From: Pseudorhodobacter sp. PARRP1
GTDB taxonomy: Bacteria; Pseudomonadota; Alphaproteobacteria; Rhodobacterales; Rhodobacteraceae
Direction: 5' to 3'
DNA length: 64,000 nucleotides
Assembly (NCBI GenBank): GCA_002256245.1
Contig: NKIU01000005.1
Span: 124,001 to 188,000, forward strand
This document shows positions 50,121 through 57,815 of this stretch, piece by piece (within the stretch, counting starts at the first letter, position 1; each line of letters starts with the position of its first letter). The translations under genes were made by a program, and so were the position numbers. The notes below the pieces were generated by a model. It was not told the origin of the DNA and searched no databases. It worked only from the letters and a program-made list of their open reading frames with translations.

Positions 50121-51759
50121 GGCCCCGTATCGCAACTGTCTGCGCCACCGTCGTGTCGTTGGCAGCAAGCCCTGACAGCTGCAGCGCGTAGGCCGACACC
50201 GCCACTTGCACGCCGATATCCTTGGTCATCTGCTCCAGACGGCTGGCGATGTTCACAGTCTCGCCCAGTGCCGTCAGCCGCGCGATGGCGTCGGTGCGAT
50301 GGGCTGCACCGATGCGGCCCAGAATGGCGGGGCCGGAATGGATGCCAATGCCCATCGACAACGGCACGCGCAATTCATCCCGCAGCGTTTGGTTCAAACT
50401 GTCCAGCACGCCCCCCATGGCGCGGGCGGCAGCAAGGGCGCGCAGGGCACCTTCTGAAGGCGTCGTTTCCATACCGAAGATCGCCATGATGCCGTCGCCC
50501 ATGAACTTGTCAACAAAGCCGCCACTGTCTTCGATGGCCTCGGCCATGCTGCCCAGAAACTGATTGAGCAGGAACACCACGTCAAATGACAGACGCCCCT
50601 CGGACATCTGGGTAAAGCCGCGCAGATCGCAGAACAGCAGGGTCACCTCACGCTCGACCCCCCAGTGATATTTATCAAGATCGCTGGTTTGCCCGGTATC
50701 AAGATTTGCGGGCAGCAGGGTTGAGATGGTCAGGTCTTGCGTCGGGTGCAACTGGCAGGCCAACCGGACATTGGCAGGCGCACCGACCCGGCGCAGCACT
50801 TGCTGCTCGGCCGCAGAGACCGGCGGCAGGTGTTCCATGCCCTCGAGCACGCGGACCCGGCAGGTGGAACAGCGCGCGCGACCGCCACAAACCGACGCGT
50901 GCGGAATACGATTGGTCTGGCTGATTTCCAGAACCGACAGGCCTTGGGGGGCGGAAACGACGGGCCCATAGGCATATCGCACCGTCACGCGCGCGCCCAT
51001 TTTGGTGCCCATTTGCAGCAAAAGCCACACCACGACCGCGGCGACAACAATGGCGAGATAACTGTAAGACCCCAGCAGGAAGGCATCCTGAAGCTGGGCG
51101 TATTGTGCGGCGCTGATTGGGCTGGACAGATCGCCACGCAGGTGAAGCATTCTTGCCGCCGTGACATAGCCCGCATAGGCCAGTGCCGGGATAAGCACTG
51201 CAAGCGCGTTCCACGCCCAAAGGCTGCGGCGATACCACGGCTTGGGCGACAGCCACATGTGCAGGCCAATGCAGCCGTGCCCCCAGACCAGCGCGATCAG
51301 GAAGGCCAAGCGCACAGACTCGCCGGGCCACATCCCCCAAAGCGCATTGCCGTAGTCGTCAGAGATGCCAAACATCACATGCACACCGCGGGTGCCCAGG
51401 ACGTGCCGGATCAGCAATACCGGGATCACCACAGCAAGCAGCACCTGCACCGCAGCCCGCACACCAATGCGCCATGTGCGCAGCTGGATGATGCGAGCGA
51501 TGCCCAGGCCAAAGTGCACCAACGCCGCAAGGCAAAGCACCAGCGTGCCGATCAGGCTGCGGGTGATGGTCAGGCGCAGGTCTTGCCCAGCCTCCATCGC
51601 GGCGAGCGAGATCAGGCCAAGGGCATGGTTCAGCAGATGGGTGGTGGCAAAAGCCATCAGCACCAGCCCCGACCAAAGCCGCAGTTGTGCCACGCCGGGC
51701 CGCTTGCGTCGCCACCACAGACGCGCCAGCCGTTGCGAGGATTGCGCAGACAGGTTCAT
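50059..51759 (-). CDS. Membrane adenylate cyclase with His-containing TM domain and 2Fe-2S ferredoxin domain
   Basis: A 566-aa protein with three parts. Residues 25-250 hold about six transmembrane helices with paired histidines (H41/H45, H82, H119, H161/H167) that could ligate heme, as in di-heme cytochrome b proteins. Residues 258-350 are a plant-type 2Fe-2S ferredoxin domain with C291, C297, C300 and C335. Residues 369-530 are a class III cyclase domain: metal Asp378 and Asp422, adenine-selecting Lys418, and transition-state Asn503 and Arg507 (TVNIASRLE), all intact. Cyclic AMP output controlled by respiratory redox state is a reasonable inference. It is the last gene of the minus-strand cyclic-nucleotide cluster. 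Confidence 0.85.
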   Translation of the reverse strand: MNLSAQSSQRLARLWWRRKRPGVAQLRLWSGLVLMAFATTHLLNHALGLISLAAMEAGQDLRLTITRSLIGTLVLCLAALVHFGLGIARIIQLRTWRIGVRAAVQVLLAVVIPVLLIRHVLGTRGVHVMFGISDDYGNALWGMWPGESVRLAFLIALVWGHGCIGLHMWLSPKPWYRRSLWAWNALAVLIPALAYAGYVTAARMLHLRGDLSSPISAAQYAQLQDAFLLGSYSYLAIVVAAVVVWLLLQMGTKMGARVTVRYAYGPVVSAPQGLSVLEISQTNRIPHASVCGGRARCSTCRVRVLEGMEHLPPVSAAEQQVLRRVGAPANVRLACQLHPTQDLTISTLLPANLDTGQTSDLDKYHWGVEREVTLLFCDLRGFTQMSEGRLSFDVVFLLNQFLGSMAEAIEDSGGFVDKFMGDGIMAIFGMETTPSEGALRALAAARAMGGVLDSLNQTLRDELRVPLSMGIGIHSGPAILGRIGAAHRTDAIARLTALGETVNIASRLEQMTKDIGVQVAVSAYALQLSGLAANDTTVAQTVAIRGLSQPLDILVAARATNLPQPV

Positions 51760-51821
51760 GCGGATGCGCGATGCTTTTGCGCTTGATCAGCGGCGTCGCC
51801 GTCGGGTTGGACGCGGGCCAT

Positions 51822-53186
51822 CTACGCGACCACCACAAGATCGACGGGCGCGGCAAGCCCGGCGACGTTTTGGCGATCACGGCGCAGGATGCCGGGGTTG
51901 ACGTAACCCTGCGCTTCGGCGCGCTGATGGGTACCTGCATCCGTAAGCGCGCGGGTGTGCTGGATCTTGTTGGCACTTTCAAGCTTTGAGGCCAGATTGA
52001 CAGCATGGCCGATGACCGTAAATTCATAGCGCCCCTGCGAGCCCACAATGCCCACCGTCACGTCACCAGAGGCGACGGCAACGCCGGTGGTGAACCGGCC
52101 CGGCCACCCCAAATCTGCAAATTCCGCTTGCTGGTCATCCAAGGCGGCGACCACCGCAGAGGCCGCGCGCAGCGCATCGGCAGCGTAGGTTTTACCGGCA
52201 TGCACCGCGCCGAAAGTGGCCAATATGCCGTCGCCCATGAACTTGTCGATCTGGCCGTTATGACGCTCGATTTCGGTCAAGACGATTTGCTGGTAATGCG
52301 CCAGCACGCGCATGACCGCTTGCGGCGGCAATGTCAGGGCGGTTTTGGTAAAACTGCGCACATCGACAAACATCACCGCAGCCTCGCGCACCTCTCCTTG
52401 ACCCGCGCCGGGTATCTCGGCTGATTGGGTGATCAGATCGGCCACTTCGGGCGCAAAGAACTGACTGAGATCTTCGGCTGCGGCATGGCTTTGTATCGCA
52501 TCAAACAGCACCAGACGCGCCCGAAACAGCGCAAAAGTCAGGATCACGGTGACACCCAGAATCGTGATGACTTTGTCGATTTCGGCCCCGATCAGGACGG
52601 TGTTCGAGGTCAGGTATTCCACGTAATTGCGGGTGACATGCATGTTGCTCATATCGTAGGTCAGCGCATAGAGCACCATCAGCACCCACCCCGATGCCGC
52701 AATCAGCCCAGAGAAAAATACATAGCGCGGATCAAACCGCAGGGCGCGCAAGGCGATGAAAAAGAACAGATAAATCATCGTCGGCGATTTAAGATAAAAT
52801 GCAGGCGGCTGCTGATACTGGATGTGAAACGAAAAGATCATCCCGCACAGCAAGGCCACATCGACGACCATCGACAGCATCAGATACCAGCCGGGCAGCA
52901 CCATGCGGTAAGACAGGAAAACCCTGAACAGGGTAAACACCAGATATGCCGCCAAGGTGATCGGGACAAAATTTTCGCCCGCGGTTCCTTCGGCCCTTGG
53001 AGCCACCCAATACAGCACCGTCAGAAAGCCCACGATGCTTAGCTGCGCCCAGCTGATGGTTTGTTCGGCCGCGGTTTCTCTGCGGTCGATTTCAGCCATC
53101 ACCCGCGGCGGAATCGCCGTGCCGTGTGGATCGCCTGTCCAGATATAGACGGCAAAATCGCGCAGAGAGGAGGGAACATAGGGCAC
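51822..53186 (-). CDS. Six-TM membrane adenylate cyclase with Arg-to-Lys change in the active site
   Basis: A 454-aa protein. About six transmembrane helices (residues 46-225) precede a class III cyclase domain (about 266-420). Metal ligands Asp275 (FVDVRSFTK) and Asp319 (KFMGDGILATFG), Lys315 and Asn397 are present. The transition-state residue is Lys401 (AVNLASKLE) where Arg is normal. GTG 53186 has AAGGA at good spacing and is the chosen start. The neighbouring cyclase 62 bases downstream retains its Arg, so a heterodimer is possible. Activity of a homodimer may be reduced. No extracellular sensor domain is seen. Confidence 0.84.
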   Translation of the reverse strand: MPYVPSSLRDFAVYIWTGDPHGTAIPPRVMAEIDRRETAAEQTISWAQLSIVGFLTVLYWVAPRAEGTAGENFVPITLAAYLVFTLFRVFLSYRMVLPGWYLMLSMVVDVALLCGMIFSFHIQYQQPPAFYLKSPTMIYLFFFIALRALRFDPRYVFFSGLIAASGWVLMVLYALTYDMSNMHVTRNYVEYLTSNTVLIGAEIDKVITILGVTVILTFALFRARLVLFDAIQSHAAAEDLSQFFAPEVADLITQSAEIPGAGQGEVREAAVMFVDVRSFTKTALTLPPQAVMRVLAHYQQIVLTEIERHNGQIDKFMGDGILATFGAVHAGKTYAADALRAASAVVAALDDQQAEFADLGWPGRFTTGVAVASGDVTVGIVGSQGRYEFTVIGHAVNLASKLESANKIQHTRALTDAGTHQRAEAQGYVNPGILRRDRQNVAGLAAPVDLVVVA

Positions 53187-53325
53187 GACACTATCCTTCT
53201 TTCCGTACGACCGATCGACAATTCACATGTGGTCGCGGAAAGTCGCTGCTCTAGCCGATTCTCGCGTCACAAAAAAGCGACATTTCTACGCGCAGAGGTC
53301 CATGCGAAACTCGTTGCCACGCGTC

Positions 53326-54159
53326 TCACACCTCAATCACCTGAAGATCACGCCCGCAGAACGCCCCGGGAAACAGGCGCCGCGCTGCGTGTTCGATCTC
53401 GGTCAGTTGCGCATCGGTGCGATTGAAACTGTGGTGAATGAAGCCAACCTGCTTGGCCCCTGCGGCCCGTGCCAACCGCACACCGTGCTGCCAGGTGGAG
53501 TGGCCAAAACCCTTGAAGGTTGCCATTTCTTCATCCTGGAACGTGGCGTCATAGACAAACAGATCCACCTTGTCGATCAAACGCAGGACGGTTTCGTCAA
53601 GCGCATCACCTTCGTGTTCGGTATCTGTAATGATCGCAATAGAGCGGCCGCCAAATTCGACACGGTAGCCGACGGCGTTGCCCGGATGATTCAGCATGCC
53701 GGTCTGGATTGTCACGCCGGGATAGGGTGTCAGCACGTCGCCCACGGTGAAATTGCGCGCATCAATGCCTGCGCTGCAGTAATCCGGGCCGATCGGAAAG
53801 AACGGCTTGCGCATGAATTCAGTCAGCATCTGGCGGGTGGTCATCTCGGACCCCATATGGCCTGACCACAGCTTGAGCGATGTCTGATTGCAATACATCG
53901 GCTTGAAGAACGGCAGCCCACAGATGTGGTCGTAATGGGTGTGGGTAAAATAGAGTGTAACCTCTTTGCAGCCCTCGGCTTCAAGCGCGTGACCAGCACC
54001 GAGCGCGCCGCTTCCCGCATCGAACATTATCACGTGCTCGCCACAGCGCATTTCCATGCAGGTCGTATTGCCACCGAACTGCTGAAACTGTGGGCCACTG
54101 ACCGACAAGCCGCCGCGTGTTCCCCAAAGTTTCAACTGGAACAATGGCCGGGTGGTCAT
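53326..54159 (-). CDS. MBL-fold metallohydrolase (candidate cyclic-nucleotide phosphodiesterase)
   Basis: A 277-aa metallo-beta-lactamase-fold hydrolase. LWGTRGGLSVSG opens the fold, THTHYDHICGLPFF (about residues 72-85) carries the HxHxDH metal site, and further metal ligands appear in LNHPGNAVGY, ITDTEHEGD and IHHSFN. This layout matches the RNase Z/PhnP/phosphodiesterase branch, which hydrolyses cyclic or bridging phosphodiesters. ATG at 54159 opens the usual family N-terminus; the longer frame starts with a TTG at 54270 and lacks support. Its place among cyclases and a cNMP-binding protein makes cyclic-nucleotide breakdown the leading guess. Confidence 0.8.
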   Translation of the reverse strand: MTTRPLFQLKLWGTRGGLSVSGPQFQQFGGNTTCMEMRCGEHVIMFDAGSGALGAGHALEAEGCKEVTLYFTHTHYDHICGLPFFKPMYCNQTSLKLWSGHMGSEMTTRQMLTEFMRKPFFPIGPDYCSAGIDARNFTVGDVLTPYPGVTIQTGMLNHPGNAVGYRVEFGGRSIAIITDTEHEGDALDETVLRLIDKVDLFVYDATFQDEEMATFKGFGHSTWQHGVRLARAAGAKQVGFIHHSFNRTDAQLTEIEHAARRLFPGAFCGRDLQVIEV

Positions 54160-54401
54160 GCCCGCTGCCCAGAAAAAAACCACGTTCCTGGGCCGATCAG
54201 GCACAGGCCAGACGCTGTTTTGGTGCCGCACGTCGCCAAGATCAGATTTCCCCAGATCGCCGATGGTCAAAGAATAGGAACCATCGCACCAAGATGCGAG
54301 GCCCGATTGCGACTGTCATGTAAAACAGTGCTGATCGCTGAAACTATAGCCAGACAGGTTTGTCGGAACCATGGCAATATCCGGCATAAGCTAGCAGACT
54401 G

Positions 54402-54869
54402 TCAGCGCTTGGAAAGTTCTGCGACGCGACTGCGGGCCTCTGAAAGCTCGACAGTGGTCTGGCTTAGTCGATCTGCCAAGACGCGGACGACTTCGATCGT
54501 CATTTCCGGAAAATCTGACATCAGTTTGAAGAAGTTGTCCTTGCTGATTCGCAGCGCCTCGACTGCGCTGGCTGCTTTCACCGTGGCGGTGCGCGCCACA
54601 TCACACAGGATCGCGATTTCGCCGACAATGGCGTTTTCTTCGATTTCAGCAACCTTGATCTGTCCCGTCGGGCCATCCACGATCACATCTGCCCGGCCCG
54701 ACAACAGCACAAACGCCGCGTCGCCCGCATCGCCCTGACGACACAGGACCTCGCCGGCGCGGTAGGAGACGCGCTCTGACGTGAAGGCCAGCAGTTTCAG
54801 TTTGGCCGGTGAGACCCCGGCAAACAGCGGAACCTGCTTCAGCATTTTGACTTCGTCATTCAGTAACAC
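54402..54869 (-). CDS. Stand-alone cyclic-nucleotide-binding domain protein (no HTH)
   Basis: A 155-aa single cNMP-binding domain. The phosphate-binding cassette is at residues 82-98, VGEIAILCDVARTATVK, with the key Glu84 and Arg93, so nucleotide binding should be intact. A C-terminal amphipathic helix (residues 125-155) could form a coiled coil. No DNA-binding domain follows, unlike Crp/FNR. It may therefore act as a protein-level switch, for instance on the ABC-like membrane protein encoded 61 bases upstream. GTG 54869 has AGGAAGG upstream and is the chosen start. Confidence 0.85.
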   Translation of the reverse strand: MLLNDEVKMLKQVPLFAGVSPAKLKLLAFTSERVSYRAGEVLCRQGDAGDAAFVLLSGRADVIVDGPTGQIKVAEIEENAIVGEIAILCDVARTATVKAASAVEALRISKDNFFKLMSDFPEMTIEVVRVLADRLSQTTVELSEARSRVAELSKR

Positions 54870-54929
54870 GTCGTCACCTTCCTACGGTTCGGCCCGCAAA
54901 TTCCGCCAAGCGCAACACATTTGCGTCAA

Positions 54930-57650
54930 CTATGCCGACATCAGTTCTTTGAAGATACCATTCTTTTGTGAAAGTTCTGCATGAGAGCCGTCTTCCACCA
55001 AGCGCCCACGTTCAAAAACCGCGACTCTGTCGAATTGATTGGCGAATCTGGCGTTGGAAATCACCCAAGCCACGGCGGGTTTGCGGCCATCCCGGTGCAG
55101 GTATTTCAGGGATGCCGTCAGCACCTGCTCTTGCGTGCGGGTGTCCAAAGCCGACAGCGGGCGGTTGAACAGATAGTAATCCGAGCGGCGGATCAGGGCG
55201 CGTGCAAGCGCCAGTTTCTGCCGTTGCACCGATGTCAGCCGTTTGCCGCCCGCGCCAATGTGGAAATCCAGACCGATCGACAAAAGCGTATCGTAAATTC
55301 CCAACTCGCGCAGCACACCGCCCGCGACACCATAGATCCGCTCGACCCCATCACGATACTTCTGGCTGATGCGACCGAACAACATGTTGTCCAACAGAGT
55401 CCCCGAAACCATATACTGCTCGGGGTCGTAAAGCTCGACTGCATCTTTAAGATTGGCAGGAAGCCCCTCGTGGAAGGCGGTGCGGAAAGCGACGATCTGC
55501 GCCATCATCTCGGGCGTCAGCAGACCGAAACGATGCCGCGGCTCGATGTAATCAAAGCTAAGCCGGATCATCATGGCGCGGTCGGCTTCGTTGATGTTTC
55601 CTTTGGTTTTATCAATGTTTTTCAAAAGCATCGCATAGGTCGGAATATCGTCCGCCCGCATGAAGGTCAGTTGCTGGAAGAACGGATGATCGGGCGGCAG
55701 GTCACTGAACAATTCGATCGCGTTGCGTGCCACCTCGGTGCCCATGGCGAACAGCAGATCAGCCAGACCTTGCTGTTTCAGCACGCTGAGGAAATACGGG
55801 TTGTCGATGATCGCGCCGGCTTTCAACTCGGGCGAGCGCGCGTTACCGAACAACAGGTTTTCGATAACCGTGGCTTCCGTGTTATAGGTGCCCGGCTCGA
55901 ACGGTTCGATCAAACCGTTCAGATCAGCTTTGGTCAAAGCGTCACGCAGCACCTGACGCATCTCGACCGTCTTGGATTTCAGCTCGGCATGCTCCTCCAG
56001 ATTGACGTTTGATCGCAGCGCCAGATCGAACATGTCGCGGGTCAGCGAGACCGCATCCAGTGCGGCATAAACTGCGGGCATCAGCGCCGCCTGATCGCTG
56101 GCACCCTGATGAGCAAAATCGATCCAGTCGGCGTTGATGTCGTAATCCGGGTTTCCCGCCCAGATGGCTTCGCGCTTTTCCCACTGACGTTGCGTCAAGG
56201 CATCGCCTTCAAAAACCGGGTCGGTGATCGGCGCATGTTTCAGCCCGTAAAGCAGGTTGTCGCGCACGGTTCCGAAGAAGAAATACGCCTCGGGGCCAGC
56301 ATAAGTGATCGAGCGCCCGCTGAGCGATTCGGGCAGCGCGTGCAGGTCGGCGTCACCGATGCTGATCTGGCCATGCGTGGGCCAGATGATCCGCGACAAA
56401 ACCTCGGCCATGATTTCAGCGCCGGACCCTGCGTTGCCGATGATGGCAACCGTCTCGCCCGGCGGCAGCGAGAAGTTGACGCGATCTAAGCCCACGGCTC
56501 CGGTATCGTCGGTCACGCCGAGATTGATTGCCGAAAGCGGCCCCATCAGTTTGCCGTCGGCGCGTTCGGTCGAGACGGCCTGAATTGCGGGTTCTAGCAG
56601 GCCATCGACCGCGAACTGACCGATCACCTGATTGTATTTGATCTGAACATCCTGGCGGTTCTGATCCCAGTCAATCAACTCTTTCAGCGGGCCGGGAAGA
56701 TCCTTGTAGGCCCCGATCACGGCCACCAACTGCCCGATGTCAAGTTGCCCCTGCAGCGCCAGATAGCCGCCAACGCTGTAGAAAAGAAATGGCGTCACCG
56801 AGGCGAGGAAGTTGTTGATGAATTTTACCAGAAACTTCCACTGATAGATGTCAAAGCGGATCTTGTAGATGCGGCCCAAGCGCGACGAGATATCAGCCCG
56901 TTCAAAGTTTGAGGTGTCGTAGGCATGGATCGTGTTGATGCCATCGACGATTTCGCTGACGCGCCCAGCCAATTCGCGCGCGGTCAACTGACGCTCGCGG
57001 CCCAGAACAAGCAGACGGCGGCGCATCCGGGGGATGATGAAGGCCTGAACCCCGACCAAGGCTGCAGTGATCAGGCCCAACGGCACACTTTGCACGAAGA
57101 TGAAGGCAAGCGCCATAATCGCCTGCCCCCCCAACAACGCGGGCGCCACAAAGGCATCGCCGGTAAAGCCGCCCAGCGGCTCTACCTCGTCTTTCACCAT
57201 GCTGGAGATTTCTGCACCTTTCAGACGTTTGAAAGTAGCAGGCGGAAACCGCAGAATGTGATCGACAAGCGTGAAGCGAATACGGCGCAAAAGCCGTTCG
57301 CCCAACCTGCCTTTGTAGGTGTTGATGTAATATTTGAAGAGCCCGTTGACGATAACCAGTAACAGGAACACCCCACTGAGGGCGAACAACATGCTCAGCC
57401 TGTTCAGATCAACGCCATCGAACAGCGAAACGTGGCCGATAAACGGCAGATCAAACGCAATCTGCATGAAGGTTTGCGTGGCGGAAGGGTCGGCAAATCC
57501 ATCGCCCTGAATAGGCCCGTTGACGATTTGCTTCGGCAGGTTCAGCGACAAGAAATACGGGATCATGGACGCTGCAACCACCGCAAGCACCCAAAGCTGC
57601 TGACGCTTGGTGTGTGTCCAGATGTAGCGCGAAATGTTGGGGTCGAGCAT
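54930..57650 (-). CDS. Degenerate ABC exporter-like protein (pseudo-ABC) with 275-aa insertion
   Basis: A 906-aa protein with an ABC exporter transmembrane domain (residues 15-330, about six helices) and a nucleotide-binding-domain-like half. Every ATPase motif is altered. Walker A reads GNAGSGAE (405-412) with Ala for Lys, the signature is LTSVQ (805-809), Walker B ends FNR instead of DE (828-830), and the H-loop His is Asn (ISNAR, about 865). About 275 residues are inserted after the Q-loop region. The segment T-(V/L)-x-x-N-(L/M)-L-(Y/F)-G occurs three times (461-469, 594-602, 751-759). ATG 57650 is used; a TTG start at 57698 lacks support. It probably scaffolds or senses rather than pumps. 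Confidence 0.82.
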   Translation of the reverse strand: MLDPNISRYIWTHTKRQQLWVLAVVAASMIPYFLSLNLPKQIVNGPIQGDGFADPSATQTFMQIAFDLPFIGHVSLFDGVDLNRLSMLFALSGVFLLLVIVNGLFKYYINTYKGRLGERLLRRIRFTLVDHILRFPPATFKRLKGAEISSMVKDEVEPLGGFTGDAFVAPALLGGQAIMALAFIFVQSVPLGLITAALVGVQAFIIPRMRRRLLVLGRERQLTARELAGRVSEIVDGINTIHAYDTSNFERADISSRLGRIYKIRFDIYQWKFLVKFINNFLASVTPFLFYSVGGYLALQGQLDIGQLVAVIGAYKDLPGPLKELIDWDQNRQDVQIKYNQVIGQFAVDGLLEPAIQAVSTERADGKLMGPLSAINLGVTDDTGAVGLDRVNFSLPPGETVAIIGNAGSGAEIMAEVLSRIIWPTHGQISIGDADLHALPESLSGRSITYAGPEAYFFFGTVRDNLLYGLKHAPITDPVFEGDALTQRQWEKREAIWAGNPDYDINADWIDFAHQGASDQAALMPAVYAALDAVSLTRDMFDLALRSNVNLEEHAELKSKTVEMRQVLRDALTKADLNGLIEPFEPGTYNTEATVIENLLFGNARSPELKAGAIIDNPYFLSVLKQQGLADLLFAMGTEVARNAIELFSDLPPDHPFFQQLTFMRADDIPTYAMLLKNIDKTKGNINEADRAMMIRLSFDYIEPRHRFGLLTPEMMAQIVAFRTAFHEGLPANLKDAVELYDPEQYMVSGTLLDNMLFGRISQKYRDGVERIYGVAGGVLRELGIYDTLLSIGLDFHIGAGGKRLTSVQRQKLALARALIRRSDYYLFNRPLSALDTRTQEQVLTASLKYLHRDGRKPAVAWVISNARFANQFDRVAVFERGRLVEDGSHAELSQKNGIFKELMSA

Positions 57651-57815
57651 GGCCTTAAGGCACTCCAGCGGTAGGTCGGCGCCTCGACGAAAAATCAAAG
57701 GCGCAGAGGGTCATGTTGTGCCAACCATAAATGGCGTGGGGGTCAAGCGGGGCAGCAATGAAAACAAGTCTGGCCGTCACTCAACGCCAAGCCTGTGAAC
57801 GAGGCAAGATGTTTA

